Under the pieces are notes generated by a model, which was given only the letters and a program-made list of their open reading frames with translations, had not been told where the DNA came from and searched no databases. This document shows, in pieces, positions 31,804 through 39,847 of a stretch of DNA of 64,000 nucleotides. Position 1 is the first letter of the stretch; every line of letters starts with the position of its first letter. The stretch lies in NCBI RefSeq assembly GCF_019710585.1, contig NZ_JAIFZQ010000017.1:1-64000 (forward strand). The letters are read 5' to 3'. Source of the DNA: Arthrobacter sp. MAHUQ-56. GTDB taxonomy: Bacteria; Actinomycetota; Actinomycetes; Actinomycetales; Micrococcaceae. A program made the position numbers and the translations under genes.

Positions 31804-31885
31804 CGGGTTAGTTTCTCATGACACCAGCAGTGCCTGAAACTCGCATTCCGCGCGGGGAATATTTCGGCCCGGATCCCGGTGCAGG

Positions 31886-34810
31886 TCAGCGCAGGATTTC
31901 GGCGAGGAACTTCCCGGTGTGGCTCGTGTCCGAGCTTGCCACCTGTTCCGGTGTTCCGGCCGCCACGATCTGGCCGCCACCGGAGCCGCCGTCCGGGCCG
32001 AGGTCCACGATCCAGTCCGCGCTCTTGATGACGTCCAGGTTGTGCTCGATGGTGATCACCGTGTTGCCCTTGTCCACCAACCCCTGCAGGACCATGAGCA
32101 GTTTACGGATGTCCTCGAAGTGCAGGCCGGTGGTGGGCTCGTCCAGCACGTAGATGCTGCGGCCGTTGGACCGCTTCTGCAGTTCGGCGGCCAGCTTGAC
32201 GCGCTGCGCCTCACCGCCGGAAAGGGTGGTGGCGGGCTGGCCCAGCCGGACATAGCCCAGGCCCACGTCCACCAGCGTCTTCAGGTGTCGTGCGATCGGC
32301 GAGAACGCCGCGAAGAACTCGGCACCTTCCTCGATGGGCATGTTGAGGACGTCGGCGATGGTTTTGCCCTTGTAGTGCACCTCCAAGGTTTCCCGGTTGT
32401 AGCGGGCTCCGTGGCAGACTTCGCACGGCACGTACACGTCCGGCAGGAAGTTCATTTCGATCTTCAGGGTGCCGTCGCCCGAACACGCCTCGCAGCGGCC
32501 GCCCTTGACGTTGAAGGAGAACCGGCCGGGGAGGTAGCCGCGGACCTTTGCCTCGGTGGTCTCGGCGAAGAGCTTGCGGATGTTGTCGAACACACCCGTG
32601 TAGGTGGCCGGGTTGGACCGCGGGGTCCGGCCGATGGGGCTCTGGTCCACGTGGACCACCTTGTCCAGGTGTTCGAGTCCCTGCACCGTCTTGTGCCGGC
32701 CTGCCACCTGCTTGGCGCCGTTGAGTTTGTTGGCCAGCACCTTGTAGAGGATCTCGTTGACCAGGGTGGACTTGCCGGAGCCGCTGACGCCGGTGACGGC
32801 GGTGAAGAGTCCCAGCGGGAAGGCGGCATCGACGTTCAGGAGGTTGTTCTCCCGCGCGCCCACGACTTTGATTTCCCGCTTCTTGTCGTACTTGCGGCGC
32901 TTCTTGGGGACGTCGATGGCCTTGCGTCCGGACAGGTAGTCGCCGGTCAGTGATTCCCTGTTCTCCAACAGTTCCTTGTACGGGCCGGAGTGGACCACCT
33001 GGCCGCCGTGCTCGCCGGCACCCGGCCCGATGTCGACCACCCAGTCCGCGACGTGGATGGTGTCCTCGTCGTGCTCCACCACGATGAGCGTGTTGCCCAT
33101 GTCGCGCAGCCGGGTGAGGGTTTCGATCAGGCGGCGGTTGTCGCGCTGGTGCAGCCCGATGGACGGCTCGTCGAGGACATAGAGCACACCTACCAGGCCG
33201 GACCCGATCTGGGTGGCCAGCCGGATGCGCTGCGCCTCGCCGCCGGACAAGGTGGCGGAGGGCCGCTCCAGGTTCAGGTATTCCAGGCCGACGTCGAGGA
33301 GGAAGGTCAGCCGCGCCTGGATCTCCTTGAGGACCTGGTGGGCGATCTGGGCTTCGCGGCCGGTCAGTACCAGGTTGTTCAGGAATTCCGCGCAGTCCCG
33401 CATTGGCAGTGCCGCGACTTCGGCGATGGACTTGCCGTTGATCAGGACCGAGAGCGACGCCGGGTTGAGCCGGGCGCCGTTGCAGGCGGGGCAGGGAACC
33501 TGCCGCATGTACTCCTCGTAGCGGTCGCGGGCCCAGTCGGAATCGGTCTCGCCGTGCTTGCGGTGGACGTATTGGATGGCGCCCTCGAAGCCGGTGCTGT
33601 ACTTGCGTTCCCGGCCGAACCGGTTGCGGTACTGCACCACCACCTTGTGGTCCTTGCCGTGCAGGATGGTCTGCCGGACATCCTTGCCCAGCTTCTCCCA
33701 CGGAGTGGACATGGAGAAGCCCACTTCCTTGGCAAGGCCCTCCAGCAGCCGGTTCCAGTATTCGGTGGTGGCCGTGCCCATGGACCAGGGGGCGATGGCG
33801 CCTTCGGCCAGTGAGAGTTCGGGATTGGGGACGATGAGTTCCTCGTCCACTTCAAGGCGGGTGCCGATTCCGCTGCAGGCGGCGCAGGCGCCGAAGGGGT
33901 TGTTGAAGGAGAAGGAGCGCGGCTCGATCTCGTCGATGGCGAGGGGGTGCTCGTTGGGGCAGGCAAGGTTTTCCGAGAATGCCCTGATCCGTTCCGGCGC
34001 ATCCGCATCGACGTCCACGAATTCGGCCAGGACCCGGCCCTCGGCGAGGCCAAGGGCGGTTTCGATGGAGTCGGTGAGCCGCTGGCTGATGCCTTCCTTG
34101 ACCACCAGGCGGTCCACCACCACCTCGATGGTGTGCTTGAACTGCTTCCCGAGCTTGGGCGGATCGCTCAGCTGGACCAGCTCGCCGTCGACCCTTGCCC
34201 GGGAGTACCCCTTGGCGCTGAGTTCCTTGAAGAGGTCCACGAACTCGCCCTTGCGTCCGCGCACCACCGGAGCGAGGACCTGGAAGCGTGTGCCCTCGTC
34301 CAGCTCCAGCAGCTGGTCAACGATCTGCTGCGGCGTCTGCTTGGACACCGGCTCGCCGCAGACGGGACAGTGCGGCCGCCCCACGCGGGCCCACAGCAGG
34401 CGCATGTAGTCGTAGATTTCGGTGATGGTGCCCACCGTTGAACGCGGGTTCTTGCTGGTGGACTTCTGATCGATAGAGACCGCCGGGGACAGGCCTTCAA
34501 TGAAGTCGACATCCGGCTTGTCCACCTGCCCCAGGAACTGCCGGGCGTAGGCGGACAACGATTCAACGTACCGCCGCTGGCCCTCGGCGAAGATGGTGTC
34601 GAACGCCAGCGAAGACTTCCCGGACCCTGAGAGGCCCGTGAATACGATCATGGCGTCGCGCGGGAGGTCGAGGTCCACGTTGCGCAGGTTGTGCTCCCGC
34701 GCCCCCTTCACCACGAGGCGGGAAAGGTCCGGCCGGTGCGGGGCGGCGGCAGAGGGGACCGCGAAGGATGCGGAGGGGGCAGGAGTTTCTTCAGCTACGG
34801 CTTTAGGCAC
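31886..34810 (-). CDS. uvrA: UvrABC system excinuclease subunit A
   Basis: A 974-aa damage-recognition ATPase of nucleotide excision repair, with two ABC modules. Seen: first Walker [17 protein letters not shown], zinc modules CPVCGEP and CEACSGDG...CEVCHG, the interrupted signatures [12 protein letters not shown] and [12 protein letters not shown], second Walker [17 protein letters not shown], and Walker [15 protein letters not shown] and [12 protein letters not shown]. Length is normal. Start: GTG at 34810 with TAGCAT 6 nt upstream and an SOS-box-like palindrome next to it, so the gene is probably leaderless and damage-inducible. Confidence 0.97.
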   Translation of the reverse strand: MPKAVAEETPAPSASFAVPSAAAPHRPDLSRLVVKGAREHNLRNVDLDLPRDAMIVFTGLSGSGKSSLAFDTIFAEGQRRYVESLSAYARQFLGQVDKPDVDFIEGLSPAVSIDQKSTSKNPRSTVGTITEIYDYMRLLWARVGRPHCPVCGEPVSKQTPQQIVDQLLELDEGTRFQVLAPVVRGRKGEFVDLFKELSAKGYSRARVDGELVQLSDPPKLGKQFKHTIEVVVDRLVVKEGISQRLTDSIETALGLAEGRVLAEFVDVDADAPERIRAFSENLACPNEHPLAIDEIEPRSFSFNNPFGACAACSGIGTRLEVDEELIVPNPELSLAEGAIAPWSMGTATTEYWNRLLEGLAKEVGFSMSTPWEKLGKDVRQTILHGKDHKVVVQYRNRFGRERKYSTGFEGAIQYVHRKHGETDSDWARDRYEEYMRQVPCPACNGARLNPASLSVLINGKSIAEVAALPMRDCAEFLNNLVLTGREAQIAHQVLKEIQARLTFLLDVGLEYLNLERPSATLSGGEAQRIRLATQIGSGLVGVLYVLDEPSIGLHQRDNRRLIETLTRLRDMGNTLIVVEHDEDTIHVADWVVDIGPGAGEHGGQVVHSGPYKELLENRESLTGDYLSGRKAIDVPKKRRKYDKKREIKVVGARENNLLNVDAAFPLGLFTAVTGVSGSGKSTLVNEILYKVLANKLNGAKQVAGRHKTVQGLEHLDKVVHVDQSPIGRTPRSNPATYTGVFDNIRKLFAETTEAKVRGYLPGRFSFNVKGGRCEACSGDGTLKIEMNFLPDVYVPCEVCHGARYNRETLEVHYKGKTIADVLNMPIEEGAEFFAAFSPIARHLKTLVDVGLGYVRLGQPATTLSGGEAQRVKLAAELQKRSNGRSIYVLDEPTTGLHFEDIRKLLMVLQGLVDKGNTVITIEHNLDVIKSADWIVDLGPDGGSGGGQIVAAGTPEQVASSDTSHTGKFLAEILR

Positions 34811-34816
34811 CCCATT

Positions 34817-34839
34817 ATGCTAATCGAAAACTTTTTCGA
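34817..34839 (-). promoter_or_regulatory. uvrA promoter: leaderless -10 and LexA (SOS-box-like) site
   Basis: TAGCAT (34817-34822) lies 6 nt before the GTG. Immediately upstream, 34824-34839 reads TCGAAAAAGTTTTCGA on the minus strand. This matches the outer arms of the Gram-positive SOS box (CGAAC-N4-GTTCG type) but has A and T in place of the inner C and G. A repressor bound there would cover the -35/-10 spacer. Confidence 0.55.
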
Positions 34840-34857
34840 ACACTGACGGTTCCGCCC

Positions 34858-35238
34858 TCAGGGAACATCGTAGGCGGCAGCAAGGAGCTTCACCGCTTCG
34901 GCGAAGGTTGCCCCCTGCGATTTGGCGACCGCGGCGTACGCTGCCGCGGCCTCGGAGAGGCCGCCCAGCCGGTCGTCGCGGGCACACACCACCGTCCCGT
35001 TCCGGCCCCGGGTTGCCACGACGCCTGCCGCTTCAAGTTCCTTGTACGCCCGGGCCACCGTGTGCGGGGCTACGTCAAGCTGTCCGGCCAGCGCCCGCAC
35101 GGCGGGAAGCCGGGTGCCGGGCGGCAGCGCCCCGTTGTCGGCAAGGTGGATGACCTGGAGCCTCAACTGCTCGAACAGGGCGACGCTGCTGGCGGGGTTG
35201 GGCCGCCAGGAGCCGGGGAAGTCGGCGGCGGGGTTCAC
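34858..35238 (-). CDS. GntR family transcriptional regulator (YtrA-like)
   Basis: A 126-aa one-domain regulator. The N-terminal winged helix-turn-helix (residues ~20-90) includes PPGTRLPAVRALAGQLDVAPHTVARAY, split here as the recognition helix and wing of the GntR family. The short C-terminal tail of about 35 residues is typical of the YtrA subfamily, which usually controls adjacent ABC transporters. Its ATG overlaps the upstream ABC gene stop by 4 nt, so it is the last gene of that operon and probably autoregulates it. Confidence 0.88.
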   Translation of the reverse strand: MNPAADFPGSWRPNPASSVALFEQLRLQVIHLADNGALPPGTRLPAVRALAGQLDVAPHTVARAYKELEAAGVVATRGRNGTVVCARDDRLGGLSEAAAAYAAVAKSQGATFAEAVKLLAAAYDVP

Positions 35239-37049
35239 AGGCCCGCCTCCAGGACGCCGGCCCTGCCAGGACGGGCCGAGAACTGTGCGTTGTAGAGCCG
35301 GGCGTAATAGCTGTTGGCGGCCAGGAGGCTTTCATGCGTTCCCTGCTCCACGATGCGTCCATGGTCCATGACGAGAATTAGATCAGCGTTCCTGACCGTG
35401 GACAAACGGTGGGCGATCATGAAGCTGGTGCGGCCTTCCTGCAGCCGGCGCATGGCCTGGCGGATCAGCAGCTCGGTCCTGGAGTCGACGGAACTGGTGG
35501 CTTCATCAAGGATCAGCACGGCGCGGCCGGCCAGCTGCGCCCTGGCGATGGTGAGGAGTTGCCGCTGGCCCTGGCTGAGTGGTTCGCCCCCATTTTCCAG
35601 TACTGTCCCGTAACCGTGGGGAAGCGAGCGGATGAAGCGGTCGGCATGGCTGGCTTCGGCGGCCGCCACGATGGCATGCTCGGTTGCGCCGGGGAGGCCG
35701 TAGGCAATGTTGTCCCGGATACTGCCCGCAAACAGCCACGCGTCCTGGAGGACGACGCCGAACTGTCCCCGCAGCTGGTCACGGGGTATGGCCGCGATGT
35801 CGGTCCCGCCGATGGTGATCCGCCCTGATCCCGGCTGCAGGAAGCGCATGAGCAGGTTCACCACCGTGCTCTTGCCGGCTCCGGTGTGGCCGACGATGGC
35901 GACAGCCTGGCCGGGCTCGACGGTGAAGGTGAGGTTGCGGACGGCGGGGACCGAGCCCGGATAGCTGAACGAGACGTCCTCGAAGACGATGGGTCCGCCC
36001 ACCGGTGCTCCGGAGGCGGCCTCCTCCGGCTCCGGCGGATCCTCCCGCGCGTCCAGCAGGGCAAACACCCTGGCGGCGGAGGCGGCACAGGACTGTATGA
36101 CATTGAGCAGGCCGCCGATCTGCCCCACCGGCTGCGTGAACAGCCTGCTGAACTGGATGAAGGCCTGGACGCCGCCGATGGTCATGGCTCCCGCAATCAC
36201 CTGGAGCGCCCCGATGACTGCCACCGCGATGTAGTTCAGGTTGGACATCAGCACCATCAGCGGCTGGACCACCCCGGCCGAGTACTGGGCGGTGCCCGCC
36301 GCCCGCGCCAGGCGCCGGTTGCTTTGGCTGAAGACCTCCGCGGCGTGGGCCTGGCGGCCGAAGGCCTTGATAACTTCATGGCCGCTGATGAACTCCTCGA
36401 CGTGTGCGTTAAGTTCGCCGGTCTCCTTCCACTGCCTGGCGAAATGTTCCGCGGACCGGCCGGCCACGAGGACAGTGATCCAGGTCGAGACGGGGACGAT
36501 GGCGACGGCGATGGCAGCCAGGAGCGGTGAGATCCACAGCATCATGGCCAGGGAGCCGGCCAGCATCAGGAACGCCACGATCAACTGCGTCAGGACCTGG
36601 TTCAGGGCCTGGGCGATGTTGTCGACGTCGTTCGTGGCACGGCTCAGGACGTCGCCACGGGACCGGTCCCGGAAGTAGGTCGAGGGCAGGCGGTGGAGTT
36701 TGTCCTCCACGGAGGCCCGCAGGCCGTACATGAGCCCCTGCACAGCACGGGCCGTCAGCGCTCCCTGCACCCAGTTAAAGAAGGAAGCGAAGATGTACAT
36801 CACAGTCACGGCTGCGAGCAGGATTCCAAGCCGTTGGTCCAGCGTGCCCTGGAGGACGCCGTCCACCACGACGTCGGTAGCGTCGCCCAGGTACTTCGGT
36901 GCGGCCACGTTGAGGCCGGCAAAGGCGCACGTGGCTCCGACGGCTCCCACCATCTGGGCCCGAAAAGGGCGCAGCAGGCCCAGCAGCCTGCGCGCCGTGG
37001 GCCAGAACCTTCCCGGCGCTGCTCCCCCGGCTGCCTCCGGAGCCGTCAC
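35235..37049 (-). CDS. ABC exporter half-transporter, subunit with the catalytically complete nucleotide site
   Basis: A 604-aa protein with an N-terminal six-helix membrane domain (~1-320) and a C-terminal ATPase. Walker A is GHTGAGKST, Walker B ends DE (Glu516 present), and the H-loop has His547 (IAHRLS). Its signature, however, is LSQGQ (from residue 491) instead of LSGGQ. The partner encoded just upstream has the complementary pattern, the signature of asymmetric heterodimeric exporters. Overlaps of 4 nt on both sides tie it to the partner and to the GntR gene. The substrate is likely a drug or lipid, not determinable. Confidence 0.9.
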   Translation of the reverse strand: MTAPEAAGGAAPGRFWPTARRLLGLLRPFRAQMVGAVGATCAFAGLNVAAPKYLGDATDVVVDGVLQGTLDQRLGILLAAVTVMYIFASFFNWVQGALTARAVQGLMYGLRASVEDKLHRLPSTYFRDRSRGDVLSRATNDVDNIAQALNQVLTQLIVAFLMLAGSLAMMLWISPLLAAIAVAIVPVSTWITVLVAGRSAEHFARQWKETGELNAHVEEFISGHEVIKAFGRQAHAAEVFSQSNRRLARAAGTAQYSAGVVQPLMVLMSNLNYIAVAVIGALQVIAGAMTIGGVQAFIQFSRLFTQPVGQIGGLLNVIQSCAASAARVFALLDAREDPPEPEEAASGAPVGGPIVFEDVSFSYPGSVPAVRNLTFTVEPGQAVAIVGHTGAGKSTVVNLLMRFLQPGSGRITIGGTDIAAIPRDQLRGQFGVVLQDAWLFAGSIRDNIAYGLPGATEHAIVAAAEASHADRFIRSLPHGYGTVLENGGEPLSQGQRQLLTIARAQLAGRAVLILDEATSSVDSRTELLIRQAMRRLQEGRTSFMIAHRLSTVRNADLILVMDHGRIVEQGTHESLLAANSYYARLYNAQFSARPGRAGVLEAGL

Positions 37050-38836
37050 AGGGGGCCCTGCAGGGCAAGCTGTGATTCGGCGATTTCCCGGTAGGTGGCG
37101 GACGCCGCCAACAGGTCCTGGTGCGTTCCCTGCCCCACAAGGCGGCCGTCGTCGAGCACCAGGATGAGGTCTGCCCCCTCCACGGCGGAAATGCGTTCCG
37201 CCACGATAATCACCGTGGCGCCGCCGAGCCGTTGGCCCAGGGCGGACCTGAGCCGGGTATCGGTGTCGTAATCGAGCGCCGACAAACTGTCGTCAAAGAG
37301 GTAGAGGGGAGCATCGCGGAGCAGTGCCCGGGCGATGCACAGCCTTTGGCGTTGCCCTCCGGACAGGCTTGCTCCGCCCTGTCCGACCGGGGTGGCGAGC
37401 CCGAGCGGCAGGTCGCGCATGAACCGCATGGTCTGTGCCGCCTCCAAAGCAGCCCACAGCTCCCCGTCCGACGCGTCGGGCGCCGCCATCCGCAGATTTT
37501 CCGCAATTGTGCCGGTGAAGAGGTGGGACTGCTGGGGCACGATGGCCATGGACTCCCGGAGATGGTCCAGGGGCAGGTCGCGGATGTCCCTGCCGGCGAG
37601 GGTGATGCGCCCTTCGGTGGGGTCCAGAAACCTCGGGACCAGGTTCAGCAGCGTTGTCTTCCCGCTGCCGGTGGCACCCACGATCGCGGTGGTGGTACCC
37701 GGTGCAGCCGTGAAGCTGATGTCCGCGAGGACAGGCGCCTCAGCCCCCGGGTAGGAAAAACCGACCGCCTGGAATTCCACCCCTGCCGACGGCGCTGCGG
37801 GAGCATCCCGCGGCGTTGCCTGCGCCGCAGCGTCCGTGGCTGCCGTGTCCCTGGCCGCAGAGTCCCTGGCCGCAGTGTCCCGGACCGACGGCTCCGTATC
37901 CAGGACCGCCTGGATGCGTTCGGCACAGACGGCGGCACGCGGCGCAGTCATCAGGACGTACATGGCCATCATGATGGCCAGCAGGATCTGCATGATGTAG
38001 GCGATGAAGGCCGTCAGCGCCCCAAGGTTCATCTGGCCCGCCTGGATGCGGTGGCCGCCGAACCAGACGATGGCCACGGAACTGATGTTGACCACCAGCA
38101 TGATCATCGGCAGCATCGCTGCCACCAGCAGCGCGGACTGCAGGTTGTTCGCCGTCAGCCCCGCATTGGTCCGGGCGAAACGCTGCACTTCGTGCTCCTG
38201 GCGGACAAAGGCGCGGATGACATCCACACCAATGATCTGCTCGCGGAGGATTCCGCCAGCGCGGTCGAGCAGGTCCTGGCCCTGCCGGTACAGCGGGATC
38301 AGGCGGCGGACAATCAGGTACATGATGAGCAGGAGCAGGGGCACGATGATGATAACGACGACGGACAGTGCCACGTCCTGCTGCAGGGCAAGGATGACTC
38401 CGCCCACGCCCATGGCGGGGCCGGCGACCAGCATGGTGAAGACCAGCACGGCGAACGCCTGGACCTGCTGGGCGTCGTTGGTGGCACGGGTGGTCAGGCT
38501 TTGGGTCCCGAAAAGGGCCACGTCCTGCGAGGACAGCGACTGGACCTTGGTGAAGATGTCGGCCCGAAGGCGGCGCCCGATCCGCATGGCGAGCAGCGCG
38601 CCGAGGTAACCAGCGGCGATCGCCGAGGCAGCCTGCACGGCCGCAATGACGGCCATGAGCGCGCCCAGCCGCGTGATGACTTCGGTATCGCCGGCCACGA
38701 TGCCGTCGTCGATGATTGCTGCGTTCACCGTGGGCAGCAGGAGGTTCGCCGCCGCCTGGACCAGCTGCAGAAGAGCGATGGCACCGACACGTGGCCCCTG
38801 GCCGTCCAGCAACCGCCTCATGAGTCCGACCAGCAA
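37046..38836 (-). CDS. ABC exporter half-transporter, subunit with the degenerate nucleotide site
   Basis: A 596-aa half-transporter with a membrane domain and an ATPase domain. Walker A GATGSGKTT and signature LSGGQRQR (from residue 491) are intact, but the Walker B glutamate is Asp516 (LYLFDDS) and the H-loop histidine is Glu547 (VAERIS). Its own ATP site should therefore hydrolyse poorly, as in TM287/288- or BmrCD-type heterodimers. A repetitive linker (RDTAARDSAARDTAATDAAA) joins the two domains. It is first of the three-gene operon. Confidence 0.9.
   Translation of the reverse strand: MLVGLMRRLLDGQGPRVGAIALLQLVQAAANLLLPTVNAAIIDDGIVAGDTEVITRLGALMAVIAAVQAASAIAAGYLGALLAMRIGRRLRADIFTKVQSLSSQDVALFGTQSLTTRATNDAQQVQAFAVLVFTMLVAGPAMGVGGVILALQQDVALSVVVIIIVPLLLLIMYLIVRRLIPLYRQGQDLLDRAGGILREQIIGVDVIRAFVRQEHEVQRFARTNAGLTANNLQSALLVAAMLPMIMLVVNISSVAIVWFGGHRIQAGQMNLGALTAFIAYIMQILLAIMMAMYVLMTAPRAAVCAERIQAVLDTEPSVRDTAARDSAARDTAATDAAAQATPRDAPAAPSAGVEFQAVGFSYPGAEAPVLADISFTAAPGTTTAIVGATGSGKTTLLNLVPRFLDPTEGRITLAGRDIRDLPLDHLRESMAIVPQQSHLFTGTIAENLRMAAPDASDGELWAALEAAQTMRFMRDLPLGLATPVGQGGASLSGGQRQRLCIARALLRDAPLYLFDDSLSALDYDTDTRLRSALGQRLGGATVIIVAERISAVEGADLILVLDDGRLVGQGTHQDLLAASATYREIAESQLALQGPL
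37830..37890. repeat. Short tandem repeat encoding the ABC exporter linker
   Basis: About three imperfect copies of a 15-bp unit (GTGTCCCTGGCCGCA type, at 37846, 37861 and onward) encode RDTAA/RDSAA repeats between the membrane domain and the ATPase domain. Confidence 0.6.
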
Positions 38837-38929
38837 AATATCCCCCGAATATGCAGTAGCCGATGGAAGGGCCGGCGGCTCGACCCCAAAGCTCTGGCGT
38901 CATTGTAAGCCAGATCACTTTCCGCTGCT

Positions 38930-38944
38930 GTCACAGCCTGTGAC
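38930..38944. promoter_or_regulatory. Perfect palindrome GTCACAGCCTGTGAC upstream of the ABC-GntR operon
   Basis: Seven-bp perfect arms around one central base, about 95-108 bp before the first ABC gene start and about 30 bp after the convergently placed methyltransferase stop. No T-tract follows, so an operator (for example for the GntR protein) is more likely than a terminator. Confidence 0.4.
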
Positions 38945-38972
38945 TGTGTTGGAAAAGCAGCCGAGGGAGCCG

Positions 38973-39752
38973 TCAGCCGTTCTTCCGGCCCACGGCGAAG
39001 ATGCGGCGGAAGGGAAAGACCGTGCCATGCGGACCGGATGGATAAGCCTCCCGGAGGGCGGCCGCATACTCGCTTTCGAACGCTGCGCCGTCATCGGCCG
39101 GAAGAGCGGCCAAAACGGGCCGCAGGGCAGTGCCCCGGACCCATTCCAGCACCGGGTCCGGACCCGGCAGGACCTGCTGGTAGCTGGTCTCCCACGCGTC
39201 CGCCGCGAACCCGGCGTCGAGCAGGATCCCAAGGTACCCGGCCGGCTCACCCACCGATTCCCCGCCCCGCAGTACACCGCGCAGCTTCGCGGCCCACCGG
39301 CCCGAGGACGCCAACTGCCGCATCAGGGCATGCGAGGGGGCATTGAAGTTGCCGGGAACCTGCAGGGCGAACCACGCACCTGGCCGGAGCGCGGCCAGCC
39401 ACGCCCGCATCAGCTCCTGATGGCGGGGAACCCACTGCAGCGCCGCGTTGCTGACCACAACATCCGTCTCCGGCGAGGGCATCCACCCGGCGATATCAGC
39501 GAGCTCGAAACGCAGGGACGGAACGTCCTCCGCCACCCCCGCCGCCCTTGCCAACATATCGGCCGATGAATCCAGTCCCACCACCTCGGCGCCGGGCCAG
39601 CGGCGGGCCAGCGTTGCCGTCAGGTTGCCCGGCCCGCAGCCCAGGTCAACCACCAGGCCCGGCTTCTGCGCACCGACCCGGCCGGTGAGGTCGAAGAAGG
39701 GCCGGTCCCGGTAGTCGCCGAACTGCACATACTTTGCGGGGTCCCATTTCAT
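38973..39752 (-). CDS. tam: Trans-aconitate 2-methyltransferase
   Basis: A 259-aa SAM-dependent methyltransferase. The SAM motif I is VVDLGCGPGNLTATLARRWP, and the N-terminal MKWDPAKYVQFGDYRDRPFFDL matches the Tam family closely (shown here only as landmarks). Tam methylates trans-aconitate, a by-product that inhibits aconitase. I chose the ATG at 39752 with GTGGAGAA before it; a TAGGCT -10 lies at 39793-39798. It is divergent from the helicase gene. The substrate is inferred from the family. Confidence 0.88.
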   Translation of the reverse strand: MKWDPAKYVQFGDYRDRPFFDLTGRVGAQKPGLVVDLGCGPGNLTATLARRWPGAEVVGLDSSADMLARAAGVAEDVPSLRFELADIAGWMPSPETDVVVSNAALQWVPRHQELMRAWLAALRPGAWFALQVPGNFNAPSHALMRQLASSGRWAAKLRGVLRGGESVGEPAGYLGILLDAGFAADAWETSYQQVLPGPDPVLEWVRGTALRPVLAALPADDGAAFESEYAAALREAYPSGPHGTVFPFRRIFAVGRKNG

Positions 39753-39833
39753 CAGTTTCTCCACATTCCGGCGGGTTTCCAGGTACTGCCGTAGCCTAAC
39801 CCGGCCAGTCGGGAATGCCCGGCACCGGGGCAC

Positions 39834-39839
39834 TAAGCT
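39834..39839 (+). promoter_or_regulatory. Leaderless-type -10 (TAAGCT) of the helicase gene
   Basis: TAAGCT ends 8 nt before the ATG at 39848, leaving a leader of zero to two nucleotides. Confidence 0.5.
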
Positions 39840-39847
39840 GGAAAGCA

